Below are positions 33,205 to 43,909 of a stretch of 64,000 nucleotides of DNA, one piece after another. This DNA is from Ariolimax columbianus (taxonomy: Eukaryota > Mollusca > Gastropoda > Stylommatophora > Arionidae): the NCBI GenBank assembly GCA_036924085.1, contig JAVGWX010000014.1, forward strand, positions 41,783,556 to 41,847,555. The letters are read 5' to 3'. The notes under the pieces are model-generated. The model did not search any database, was not told where the DNA came from, and saw only the letters and a program-made list of their open reading frames with translations. The translations under genes and the position numbers were made by a program. Numbering within the stretch: the stretch's first letter is position 1; each line of letters starts with the position of its first letter.

Positions 33205-33545
33205 CCGGTAAAAGGAAACATACTGACTAGGCTATGTTATTCAGGGTCATGCAAAACATACTGATCAGACTATGTTAGTCAGTGTCACGTGAAACATACT
33301 GATCAGACTATGTTAGTCAGTGTCACGTGAAACATACTGATCAGACTATGTTAGTCAGTGTCACGTGAAACATACTGATCAGACTATGCTAGTCAGTGTC
33401 ACGTGAAACATACTGATCAGTCTATGTTAGTCAGTGTCACGTGAAACATACTGATCAGACTATGTTAGTCAGTGTCACGTGAAACATACTGATCAGACTA
33501 TGTTAGTCAGTGTCACGTGAAGCATAATGATCAGACTAACATAGT
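33205..33545. repeat. 38-bp minisatellite, about 8-9 copies
   Basis: Unit gtgaaacatactgatcagac plus tatgttagtcagtgtcac, period 38 bp (33261, 33299 and onward). Copies are almost identical, so this is the most homogeneous of the three gatca-core arrays. Confidence 0.94.
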
Positions 33546-33849
33546 TCGCACTCAATGTAACCAGGACTACCACATTGATGATGATGAATATTCTCCAAGC
33601 AGAACGATATTTCAGTATAAAGAGTTTTGCTAGACCGCGGTTGTTGTTCAATTCAGTTCGAGGACTAATTCCACATCGAACATCGGCTGCGATGGATCCC
33701 CACCGTCCTCTGGTGTGTGCATTTGTAGCACAATCTGCTAGTCCTGTCTTTGTCCGTGTCTGTAATGTTATTGTCTCAAACTAAAGCTGATTAAAGTCTT
33801 GGCATGTTTGCTCTCCACTTCCCATTCCAGTGTTGATTTCAGACAGGTA
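33546..33849. other. No recognisable gene
   Basis: A 69-codon plus frame at 33575 has no recognised motif. Confidence 0.35.
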
Positions 33850-34262
33850 CTATAAATATTATAATTATAATTCCCAAGTGGTCCACCGAGGTCTTTGTGT
33901 ATGACATGGAAAAGAATAGCACCACTGCCCCACAGAGAGCACCTGGTAAAAGGCGACTAAATGTGTCACGTAACATAACACCGGCTATTGTTAGTTGGTT
34001 TGTTCAGAGTACCATAGATGGCGCCTAACAGGCTGCGGGTCTACTTTGCTTTAGTGTTTGAGTCTACTAAGATTGATTCGCACATTGGTTAACTATCCTC
34101 CGCTGCACTTGATCCAACGCAGGGGAGTAATATGCTGCTTGAGCCTAGTCCACTAAACAGGAAATCCTCCTTCCGGCTACATCCAGCTCATACCAGAGCT
34201 GAGACCTGCACAGGGGCATCTGCTTCCGTAGAAGTACAGGTCGACTCAGAACTAAGATTATA
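33850..34262. repeat. Dispersed repeat R1, copy 1
   Basis: About 400 bp aligned end to end with 51800-52180 in the same orientation. Landmarks are tgtgtatgaca, caccactgccccacagagag, atctactttgctt-like, cagctcataccagagctg and agtacaggtcgact. A partial third copy is at 47935-48060. No ORF, TSD or tail was recognised; class unknown. Confidence 0.75.
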
Positions 34263-34489
34263 ATTTGTATATGACCAACATTTTGTTAAATGTCTGACAT
34301 TTCAATTAACAGTTTTCTGTGCCCACTAAATTTCTTAAAGACTTCCAAATTTGTTTTCATTTCTTTCAACAGAAATTGCTGCTTCGTTCATCAATCACAA
34401 AGTCTAGGGTTAACCACCTGAGACCAATGTAGGTGAGCAGTCTGCCTGCAAAAATTAACATAATACAACCAGTCTATTTTGTCATTCTC

Positions 34490-34620
34490 TTTTTTGTTTA
34501 ACCAACGGTGTGTTGTACTGTGTTTTTTGCACCTTACTGTCCAGTGCATCAAAATTCAGAACACGATTTAAGCAACGGGGGTTCCTTTCCCATAGGAATA
34601 CTACTTTGCTACTTTGTTAA
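34490..34620 (-). mobile_element. Possible degenerate SINE-A fragment
   Basis: gtgttgtactgtgttttttg and gtccagtgcatcaaaattca align loosely with the reverse complement of the SINE-A 3' half. Weak. Confidence 0.35.
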
Positions 34621-34738
34621 TTCTAACTTAAGCAAGCGTAGTATATGGGCCTCACCATTAACCAAAACGGAATTACTTAAAATTGTCATTGCGAATTTAC
34701 ATATATATATATAATTGTATGTATGTTTATTATGTGTA

Positions 34739-34980
34739 TATCATCATCATCATCATGTACCATGTCCTTTGTAGATCGTCGCTCCCATCACAGTCTGTCT
34801 GAAAGAAACTCGTTCCCTTGCCAAAACACAAGCTTCCGCCATTGTCATACTCAGGCATTCCTGGATATCTTGGTGCCATCGTCTTCTTGGTCTACCCCTT
34901 CCTCTTTTGCGTGGCACCAATACCTTCCATCACCGTTCTCTCAAGACCGGTGTGTCTCTTGATGTGACCAAAGTATTTGC
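34739..34980 (-). pseudogene. LINE C-terminal end with ATG-type tail
   Basis: Minus reading GIGATQKRKG, RPRRRWHQDIQECLSMTMAE and FRQTVMGATIYKGHGT is the tail of an endonuclease/RT LINE (GRPRRRWxDDI...). It ends in a tgatgatgatgatgat run (tcatcatcatcatcatg on plus, 34741-34757). Truncated just inside the ORF and bordered by a TA/A run at 34986-35020. Confidence 0.65.
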
Positions 34981-35476
34981 AAAGTATATATATATATATA
35001 TACACACGCAAAAAAAAAAAACCAACAAAGAAATAAAATATAACCATTGATATCCACATACGCATGCACGCACACATAACTATACCCATACACGAGACGT
35101 CATCAAGTGCAGAATCCACAATACCTGTGGGATGCCTAGGCCATATGGGAAGCATCCATACTTAAGCACAACCGCTATTTCCATTGCTCATAATAGACAG
35201 GCAAATAGACAAAGCTATTTGGCAGTTGAAACAACATGACCTCAATGCCAACTCGATGGTAAGCACATGAGGCTACTAGTGGGAATAGACGAATATAACA
35301 ATAGTATTAGTTTGTTTTCGGCGATTTACGGACAAGAGCCGTGGCACACGGAGAAAACCTGGGAGCGGCGAGAATAATGTGTCAGTGACGCCGGATACAT
35401 TTGAATATGCAAATGAAAGCATTTCATGGGCAAGAATGATGTGAATCATTCCCGAAAATGAGGAATGCGATCAGCG
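34981..35476. other. TA/A-rich run, then no recognisable feature
   Basis: tatatata followed by an A run at 34986-35022, then unique spacer. Confidence 0.45.
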
Positions 35477-35935
35477 AAAACATACTCATCTGACTCTGTG
35501 AGTCAGAGTCATGTGATAACACTACGTTAGTCACGGTCTGGTTAAGCTTACTAATCAGACTATGTAAGTCAAGGTCAGGTGAATCATACTGATCAGACTA
35601 TGTTAATCACGGTCATGAGAAACATATTGATCAGGCTATGCTAGTCACGGTGTGGTTAAGCATACTGATCAGACTATGTTAGTCAGTGGCAGGTGATATA
35701 TACTGTTTAGACTATGTTAGTCAGGATCAGGTAAAATATACTGATCAAGTTATGTTAGTCAGGATTGGGCGAAATATACTGATCAGGTTATGTTTATCAT
35801 AGTCAAGGAACTATACTGATCAGACTTTGCTGGGGAAGGTCATCATGTAAATTGTACTGATAAGATAATGCTAGTGTCAGTTAAATATACTGATCAGATA
35901 ATGTTAACCAGGGTCTGGTAAAACATATTGATCAA
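35477..35935. repeat. ~38-bp degenerate minisatellite with gatca core
   Basis: Repeated catactgatcagactatgtt and agtcacggtc-type units with variable length. Clearly related to 33205-33545 but much more diverged. Confidence 0.85.
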
Positions 35936-36174
35936 ACCCCTAACTCTCTCTTTCAATCAGTTCTCCTTGAAAACAAGCTGTTTGATGGCAGCGGAGCTAA
36001 CGAGATGGGGTTCCCATTGTGGTGAGTTTACTTAGAAGCATTACAACCGAAGAACCCAAGTCCATCTTAAGCAATTTGCCTAGGTATGTGAGGCGAGTCA
36101 CTTTAACCCGCCACTAAAATAAGTCAAGAGCACCTACCTAAAGTACCAGTACCATTCACAAAAACAACAATAAC

Positions 36175-36401
36175 ACCTGGTATTTTTTTTTTTTTTTTTT
36201 TTTTTTTGTTTTTTTTGCGTTCGTCTTATTTATCTATTCCCCAAGGCGTGTGTGCGTTACACTGTGGTTTTTATTTTTGCGCCCAGTGCATCCGACTTCA
36301 GCATGCATTTTATGTATGGGTCTGCTTCTTCCTGCATTTTCTAAGGGTTTGCTTCCCCGGGGTAACGGCCGGTGCTGTGATGGGGATCGAACCTGGTATT
36401 T
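36175..36401 (-). mobile_element. SINE-A copy 2, 5'-truncated, 11-bp TSD
   Basis: The reverse strand carries the SINE-A body and ends in a poly(A) tail of about 27 (T run 36183-36209). The element is cut inside the box B-like region, so it lost its promoter. acctggtattt at 36175-36185 and 36391-36401 is a perfect 11-bp TSD that overlaps the element end by microhomology. Confidence 0.9.
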
Positions 36402-36735
36402 AAAAAGTAAATATTTATTTCGGTAGAACCTTTTGAATGACCAGAATCGTCTACATCTGATAGATCAACAAATCCCACTAGCAGACACTGGGTTAAAAAA
36501 CTGCCCTTTTTCTACGTTTTTGGGAAAGTTGGTTAAAATAGGAAAAATAGAAATCTACCAGGCAAACGGACAGCCATCGCTTCAAGTTAGATTCAAGCTT
36601 GTAAGAAAATCAATGTTCAAGATAAAATTGTGCCATTCAATGCAATACAATAACACGATAGGTGTGTACCGAAAGAGTATGCGGGCAATAGAATAAAATA
36701 AATGACACAACGACACTCTAAAAGTTTATTTTAAA
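36402..36735. other. No recognisable feature
   Basis: An 87-codon plus frame at 36433 has ordinary composition but no motif I recognise. Confidence 0.35.
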
Positions 36736-37043
36736 AGTTTCTCCTTTGACGTTGCTGACTGGGAACTACTTGCTCCGAACCGCTCAGCCTGGTGCACTGC
36801 TGTCACACATGGTGCTTACATTGTTGAGAAGAGGACCATCACAGAGGCGCAGGAAAAGCGAGCTGCACGAAAGGAAAGAATGCAAGACTGTCCATCTACA
36901 AATACTGTTCACGTGTGCCCTACGTGCAGTAGAGTTTGTCACGCTCAGATCGGACTGTACAGTCATATACAGTCACATTTGAATAAACATGTATGACGCT
37001 GTTGCCATCTTCGCTTGCGATGTGCAACTAACTAACTAACGGG
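36736..37043 (+). pseudogene. zf-LINE-1 C-terminus with intact finger and tail
   Basis: Plus reading LAPNRSAWCTAVTHGAYIVE, EAQEKRAARKERM, then VCPTCSRVCHAQIGLYSHIQ followed by SHLNKHV and stop. The finger is C-x2-C-x12-H-x3-H. The 3' UTR gccatcttcgcttgcgatgt runs into caactaactaactaac. Only the last ~100 codons are present. Reference copy for the 12010/13160 pair and for the SINE-C 3' end. Confidence 0.82.
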
Positions 37044-37589
37044 CAAGATTGATGTAATTCGGTTTGCTCTAAGGCACGGACAAGAATAGTGTACATCAAA
37101 TGAATTCAAAACACAACACTAAAAAGATAGTCGACATTACCTGCAAGCACGAATGATTTAATCAGTGTCCTCGCCCTTTTTTGAAAAAAAGAACTCTAGT
37201 TATGTTTGTTATTTAAATTGCTAAGGCCAGCTTTGATGTTTGATTTGTTCGAAGAATAAAAGTCGTTGTCCTTGAAGTTGTCGCGCAATGCGCAGGACTG
37301 GTTTTTAAAACATGTTATCTTCGGTCTAAATCAAACCTAGAAATTCCAATATTTGGAGTCATTTCTCCTCGGCTACAGATCGGTAATCAACCTTCTGAAG
37401 AATCAACTCTTAGTTTGCTTACTTATGTTAAGTTCTTTTATGAGACGAATAATTGGTATTTGAAGTAAAAGGCCAGTTTGTTTAATCCTTTGTAAACGCA
37501 ACAGTAATATATAATGGTGGTCTTCCAACTCGCGTTCCTGCACATTACACTTGTATAATGGACACACGTTAATGATTATTTATGAACAT
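37044..37589. other. No recognisable feature
   Basis: AT-rich spacer. Confidence 0.4.
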
Positions 37590-37905
37590 TAACACTGAAA
37601 ACGAAAAATATTATTTTCTGTTATTTGAACATTAAGACATAGAAGGAAATATATTACTTTGTTGTGTTTGAACACGAAGACACAAAAGGAAATATATTAC
37701 TTTGTTGTGTTTGAACATTAAACCAGAAAAATAAATATATTTATGGTTGTGTTTGGACATTAAGACAGAAAAGTAAATATATTTATTGTTGTGTTTGGAC
37801 ATTAAGACGGAAAAGCAAAGACATTACTTTTTATGTTGGGACATTAAGAAAGAAAAGATACTACTTTTTGTGATTGAGCATCAAGAAAGACAAAGAAATA
37901 TGTTA
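37590..37905. repeat. ~45-bp tandem repeat, about 6 copies
   Basis: Units ttgtgtttggacattaagac plus agaaaagtaaatatattta, with copies of slightly different length. Confidence 0.8.
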
Positions 37906-37964
37906 TTATGTGTAACCAGATATACACATCAATCGATTAAACATGCAATTAAAACATCGATTAT

Positions 37965-38850
37965 ATAGATAATTGCAAAAGTGTTTTATTCAGGGTATTA
38001 CAACTGCAATTATGCATATAATTAATAGAATAATGATTATACAGCGAATTACCCCAATGATTAGATATAGATTTGCAAACAGCAATTATAAATGGATTGA
38101 CAACAACGACTTTGCACAGAATTACAACAATGATTTTGCAGAGAATTACAAAAACGTTTATGCATAGTATTACAACAATGATTATGCAAATAATTAAAAT
38201 ATAGATTTTATATATTATTGTAGCAATGCTTTTGCAGCGAATTATAAACATGATTATTCACAGTATTAGAACAACGATTATAAATATAAATTACAAAAGT
38301 GATTTTACTCAGCGTTACAGCGATTATTCGTAGATTTTCAACAACGCTTATACTGAGCATTTCAACAACAGTTACACATATAATTACAACAATGATAATA
38401 CCCAGTAATACAACAACAATTGTTCTCATAATAATAGCAACGATTATACCCATAATTATAGCAATGGTCATATACAATATTACAGCAACGATTATACACA
38501 TAATTATAGCAATGATTATATAGAATATTACTGCAACTATTATACACATAATTATAGCAATGGTCATATACACTATTACTGCAACGATTATACACATAAT
38601 TATAGCAATGATTATATAGAATATTACTGCAACGATTATACACTTAATTATAGAAATGATTATAAAAAATATTACAGCAACGATTATACACATAATCATA
38701 GCAATGATTATACACATAATTTTAGCAATGATTATACACATAACTCGCAATTATTATACACAAAATTATAGCAAAGATTATACACATAATTATAGCAATG
38801 ATTATATACATACGTATAGCAATGATTATATACCATATTACTGCAACGAT
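37965..38850. repeat. 24-bp AT-rich minisatellite, about 36 copies
   Basis: Unit gcaatgattatacacataat plus tata. The 24-bp period leaves frames open on both strands (for example minus 38750-38208, with IIMCIIVAVIFYI repeats that look like membrane segments). These are artefacts of the array. Confidence 0.9.
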
Positions 38851-39019
38851 GATGATGCTTTTAACAAACCACATGACCTTGGGCGGTGCTCTACCATGTC
38901 ACAGTTAGTCACTTCTTACAGCCTGCTCTATGTGTGGCAGTGGTGCTATTCTTGTCTTTGTCATGCACAAAGACCCCGGCTGACCCCTTGGCAATTGTGA
39001 TGTTCAGATAAGAAAAATG
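38851..39019. other. Short spacer between arrays
   Basis: Nothing recognised. Confidence 0.35.
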
Positions 39020-39500
39020 GATGCATTTCGTTTTCAATGTATATGTTGAGACAAGATGAATGGATGCATTTACTCTTCAATCATAATATTGAGACAAGAT
39101 GAATGAATACATTTGCTCTTCAATCATAATATTGAGAGACGATGAATGAATACATTTGCTCTTCAATCATAATTTTGAGAGACGATGAATGAATACATTT
39201 GCTCTTCAATCATAATATTGAGAGACGATGAATGAATACATTTGCTCTTCAATCATAATATTGAGAGACGATGAATTTATACATTTGCTCTTCAATCATA
39301 ATATTGAGAGACGATGAATGAATACATTTGCTCTTCAATCATAATATTGAGAGACGATGAATTTATACATTTGCTCTTCAATCATAATATTGAGAGACGA
39401 TGAATGAATGCATTTGCTCTTAAATCATAATATTGAGACAATATGAATGAATACATTTACTTTTCAATTATAATGTTGAGACAAGCAGGATGGATACATT
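39020..39500. repeat. 43-bp minisatellite, about 11 copies
   Basis: Unit gatgaatgaatacatttgct plus cttcaatcataatattgagaga, period 43 bp (39141, 39184 and onward). Outer copies diverged. Confidence 0.92.
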
Positions 39501-39669
39501 CTTGAATCATAATATTAATGACATGGAGGCATAAGGCTATCTTCTTCTACATTAATGTTGATACTAGGGCAGAGTATTTACGACGTCAATGTCAATATTA
39601 ATAATCATACAATGGCAGCTTGTAAAATAAAATATAATACAATGTCATTTTCAATATTAATGAAAATAC

Positions 39670-40858
39670 ATCATCATCATCATCAGTCCCGTAACCTAGA
39701 AGGTCGTTGATGCACCATTATTGCAATTTGTTTAACCAGTTCCCGCAAAACGTCTAGATTTTTCGCCAGGGTATTAGTTTCAGCTATAGACCTTCGCGTC
39801 CACTCTTTTATATTGTCTTCCTATCTCTCTTTTGGTCTCCCTCTCCCACGCTTTCCAGACATAGTGCCTTGCAGGACGGTCTTGGTCAACACCACTGATC
39901 GTGATATATGTCCATACCATGTCAATTTTCATGTTTTTACTATAGTTAAAGGTTTTTTATATTGACCTCACTCCTTCCTAACAATTTCAAGAGCATTCTC
40001 GTTTGTAACGTAATCCAAATATAAAATGCCAAGAATTCTTCTCAAGCATTTCATTTCCATTGCGCAAATTGTACGTTCTATGGCATCCGTTAGTCCAAGT
40101 CTCACAGGCGTAGAGGTATACCGAGGTGACCATTGTATAGATTAAAGTCAGCTTCGATTTAAGGCTAATGTTCTTGTCTTTCAATATTATTCGCAGTCTG
40201 ATCAGGGCGACCATAACCATCGCTGTTCTTGGCTAAATCTCCATTCTAGACCCCCTCCGCATTCATTTATACTCTCAGGTATTTGAACCGCGTAACACTT
40301 TCCAGGAGTTCACTTTTGACCATAATCAGGTTTAGAATATCCTATGTGTCGTTGAACACGATCTTTCTCTTCTCTGCACTGATTTCCATCCTAAATTTGG
40401 GGGTAGCATTGTCCAGGTTTACTCCTATGCTCCCAAGTTTAGGCTCTGTTCCAGCCAGACTAATGTCGTCAGCAAACCGGAGGTTGGTGAGTATGCGTCC
40501 ACCTATACTGACCGTCCCATCGTGTTCATCCAATGCTTTTGACATAATGCGTTCCAGAAATACTTTGAAGCGTGTCGGAGAGATGAGATACCCCTGACGA
40601 ACGTCGATTGCCGTGTGAAAACACTCACCTGTGGTCCCGTTGAAGTAAACTACACTCTGCTGGCATCGGAGTAAAGCTTCTCAATGACGTGGGTGAGCCG
40701 CCATCCTATCTAGTACTTGCGCATAGTTTCCCATAGGGTCTTATGTCCCACCTTATTGAAAGCCTTTTTAAAGTCAATGAAGACCTGGTACAATTTCTGT
40801 TTGTGGTGAGCGTATTTTTCGATGATTAAGCGCAGGTGAAACATGTGTTGTATTGTTC
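39670..40858 (-). pseudogene. LINE-V, RT palm to C-terminus, 3' part
   Basis: Minus readings in order: TIQHMFHLRLIIEKYAHHK, QVFIDFKKAFNKVGHKTLWE, VSIGGRILTNLRFADDISLA, FRMEISAEKRKIVFNDT, KDKNISLKSKLTLI, VYLYACETWT, TVLQGTMSGKRGRGRPKER and EDNIKEWTR, ending in a TGA/ATG-type run (tca repeats 39670-39685 on plus). FADD is present. Multiple frameshifts and stops. It continues upstream through an array (40858-41460) and a SINE (41462-41788) to 41975. Confidence 0.88.
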
Positions 40859-41460
40859 TGCGAACAGACCTGAAACCCGCTTGTTCTTCCCCAACAATTT
40901 CTGCGAACAGCTTTGAAGCCCGCTTGTTGTTCCGCAACAATTTATGTGAACAGCTCTGAAACCCGTTTGTTCTTCCCCAACAATTTCTGTGAACAGCTCT
41001 GAAACCCGTTTGTTCTTCCCCAACAATTTCTGTGAACAGCTCTGAAACCCCATTGTTCTTCACCAACAACTTCTGCGATCAACTCTGAAACCCGCTTGTT
41101 CTTCACCAACAATTTCTGCGAACAGCTTTGAAGCCTGCTTGTTCTTCACCAACAATTTATGTGAACAGCTCTGAAACCCGCTTGTTCTTCACCAACAATT
41201 TATGTGAACAGCTCTGAAACCCGCCGCTTGTTCTTCACCAACAATTTATGTGAACAGCTCTGAAACCCGCCGCTTGTTCTTCACCAACAATATATGTGAA
41301 CAGCTCTGAAACCCGCTTGTTCTTCACCAACAACTTCTGCGATCAACTCTGAAACCCGCTTGTTCTTCACCAACAACTTCTGCGATCAACTCTGAAACCC
41401 GCTTGTTTTTCACCAACAACTTCTGCGATCAGCTCTAAAACTCTCTTGTTCTAACAATTT
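40858..41460 (-). repeat. 43-bp minisatellite made from LINE-V RT sequence, ~14 copies
   Basis: The unit on minus encodes LFTEIVGEEQTGFRAVH, in which EEQ(A/T)GFR is the conserved RT motif of the surrounding LINE. The copy nearest 40858 continues correctly into SVRRTIQHMFHLRL. Since 43 is not a multiple of 3, the reading frame rotates between copies. Copy count estimated by eye from recurrences of ctgaaacccg. Confidence 0.92.
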
Positions 41461-41461
41461 C

Positions 41462-41788
41462 TTCTGCTCGTCGTCGCTGTAGTCAAGACGTAACGGCACT
41501 CGCCTCTCACAGTGGTGAACGGAAACGGTTGGGGATCGAATACCACAAGTTTCAAGTGATCCCTGGTCTCACGGGAGGTAAGATTAGAGTCCCTGCAAAC
41601 TGAGTTACCACCAGCCGCCTCGACAAATAGTCTTTCCACTGATCCAAGGTAAGTTGGGACAAGAGAGTGAGATTGATGATCAGCGCATTAACTCCCTCAA
41701 TATAATCCAAATACAGAGCACATCACATTATTAAGACAACATCGTCTGACGTTGTGGTCATCATCTCTTGCGATGGGCAATAACTTAA
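41462..41788 (+). mobile_element. SINE-C copy 2, inserted in LINE-V
   Basis: tRNA-like head (gtcgctgtagtcaagacgta and a box B-like ggggatcgaatacc), body (tttcaagtgatccctggtct, tagtctttccactgatccaa, gagagtgagattgatgatca), and 3' end ctcttgcgatgggcaataac. It separates the LINE-V finger segment (41789-41975) from the 43-bp array. No convincing TSD seen. Confidence 0.82.
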
Positions 41789-41975
41789 GAGGGCGCAGTC
41801 TCTTAAGGATAACCTTGAGCATAACTTTACTGGAGTAGTTAACCAGACGGATGGTTCTGTAGTTCTGACACAGTTGGAGGTTAGCCTTCCTTTTTATCAC
41901 TATGATCAATTGATTCTTCTGCAATTCTCCCGTCTGCCTTATGTTACAGATTTTTGTTAGAACATGTTTATACAA
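41789..41975 (-). pseudogene. LINE-V RT finger segment
   Basis: Minus reading ICNIRQTGELQKNQLIIVIK, KANLQLCQNYRTIRLVNYS and SKVMLKVILKRLRPL matches the RT finger block (TGExPxxW, K.xNLQLCQNYRTISLxNxxSKVMLKxILxRL). This lies immediately N-terminal to the (A)EEQAGFR motif that forms the adjacent array, so both belong to one disrupted element. Confidence 0.85.
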
Positions 41976-41983
41976 GGCAAGCT

Positions 41984-42561
41984 TAATAAGAATGTCATAT
42001 TCTACGTTTCAAATACTGAAAGTGCTGTACATTGGAAATGTTAGTCTAGTCTTACACTACGTAATGCCCACCTGGGCAACAACATCGCAATCCAACTTTA
42101 ACAAAATAGTCAAAATTAAAAACCAAGCACAAAGATTTATTGCAAGAGTCATGAAATCAAAATCCAAAATAGTAGGACATAAACAGATCTACAACCCATG
42201 AGTCACAGAAAAGTTCAAGGAGTACTACGACCGGCAGAAAAACTCGAACGGCTTCTAAATGACTAAATGAATGAAGGACTCAAAGTATAGAGCTGAGGCA
42301 GATTCCAGACGTCTTTGTTCAAGAAGCAAAAACACTAGCACCCTCTATGCCAGACATTGCACAGATAAACACAGATCACCTAAAGACAAACGCTATATGT
42401 CCACTAAGGAGTGAACATAATTCCCAGAACTGGCAGACAACATACCAGAAATGATGAAAAAAGGCACACAAACAGAACTAGTAAAAAAACTTACAGATTT
42501 AGAATATATTGAAGGAATACATCCATCCCACAGAATGGATCAGCCTAGACACTGATGTATT
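41984..42561 (+). pseudogene. Decayed RNase H LINE relative, part 1 (RT thumb)
   Basis: Plus reading ILKVLYIGNVSLVLHYVMPT, WATTSQSNFNKIVKIKNQA and QRFIARVMKS aligns with residues of the intact LINE (ILKKLYTGRVRPVLEYGIAA, WTTAAKANFDKVNKLQNQAM, RIITGGMKS). Downstream it degrades with many stops up to the SINE-A insertion. Confidence 0.82.
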
Positions 42562-42852
42562 AGGGACGGCGTTTGCTAGTGGTTAAGTGACACGGCTCAC
42601 GACAATAAGGTGCTGGGTTCGATCCCCATTCCAGCTCCGGCAGTTACCACGGGAAAACAAACCCTTAGAAAATGCAGGACGAAGCAGACCCTTACATAAA
42701 TGCATGCCGAAGTCGGATGTGGGCCGAAAAGCGTAAAATAAAAATGGTAGTGCAACGCATACCGCCTTGGGGAATAGAGAAATAAGGCGAACGCAAACCT
42801 CAACACACCCCCACACCCCCCCCGCCCCCTCTCCCTCCCCCCCCCCCCCAAA
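42562..42852 (+). mobile_element. SINE-A copy 3, inserted in a LINE, with C-rich tail
   Basis: gctagtggttaagtgacacg and gggttcgatccccatt (box B), gcagacccttacataaatgc, ccttggggaatagagaaata and ggcgaacgcaaacc. Instead of poly(A) it ends in about 50 bases of C-rich sequence (42797-42850). Flanks are the two halves of one RNase H domain. Confidence 0.85.
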
Positions 42853-43520
42853 TGATGGATCAGCAATGGAATCTATGATAAATAAAGGGGTAGTCGTTTA
42901 CACGGGATTTTAAAAAATGCACAGGAAATCCATATATCAGCGGCTACTGGAACATTCTCAAACGTCTTGAGGGCTGAGGCTGAGGCTGAAGCATTAAAAA
43001 TAGTTGCAATTAGTCTTCGAGGAAAACAAGAACCATGTCAGGGACAATATAGTCTGTCCTACAGATTCCATGTCAGCCATAATGACGGTCAGCAACCACA
43101 AACACAATGAATTAGTCTGAGGCACTCATGAATACATGCTACATTTCAACAGAGCAACAATTCATTGGATCCCTGTATCACAGAGCTCAGCCAGTATCTG
43201 ATAAAGACGAAGCACACTACTCATTGCCAAGAAGAGATCAAGGGGACACTATTCAGACTTCGAACAGGTCCCAACAGACGGAAACATGATCAGTTCAACA
43301 ATTTAGAAATTTAACACACAGACGTGTGCCCATGAGAAGAGAACAAACAAAGAAGTGAAACATGTCCTGCAGGTCTGCCGGCTCTAGGAGAGGAGCAAAT
43401 TGACTAAAAAGGCACTCCCTAACACAATTGCAAGATAAAACGGCATGGCAACGAGACATGTCTGAGAAGGACCTTCAGAATTATGAGAAAAATAGAGGCG
43501 CTTATTTAAGAGCGAGCGAC
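42853..43520 (+). pseudogene. Decayed RNase H LINE relative, part 2 (RNase H)
   Basis: Plus reading DGSAMESMINKGVVVYTGF, then RAEAEALK-like remnants and CPTDSMSAIMTVSNHKHNE, then FRLRTGPNRRKHDQFNNLEI and CP..ENKQRSETCPAGL. This is the RNase H, RLRTG and Cys/His region of a relative of the 28.9-kb LINE. Numerous stops. Confidence 0.78.
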
Positions 43521-43635
43521 GAGGAAGAAGATAAGATATTAAACATTAATGTTGATGCACAAAGAAGAATGAACATGGCGTTCTTCCACCGAACCACGGT
43601 GATGTAAATACATTCGAGATTTAAATAAACGACAG

Positions 43636-43900
43636 GGAACGGCGTGGCCTAGTGGTTAAGTGGCACGGCTCACAACCAGAAGGTGCTGGGTTTGATCCCC
43701 ATCACATCACCGGCCGTTACCCCGGGAAGCAATCCCTTAGAAAATGCACGAGGAAGCAGACCCTTACATAAAAATGCATGCTGAAGTCGGATACACTGGG
43801 CCGACAGGCGCAAAATAAAAACCACAGTGTAACGCACACACGCCTTGGGGAATAGATAAATAAGGCGAACGCCAAAAAAAAAAATTAATTTTAAATTTAA
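43636..43900 (+). mobile_element. SINE-A copy 4, best preserved, with TSD
   Basis: Complete head ggcctagtggttaagtggca and tgggtttgatcccc, body gcagacccttacataaaaat, gcatgctgaagtcggataca, ccgacaggcgcaaaataaaa and ccttggggaatagataaata, tail ggcgaacgcc plus A11. aaacgacag at 43627-43635 and 43901-43909 is a 9-bp TSD with partial extension. Confidence 0.9.
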
Positions 43901-43909
43901 AAACGACAG

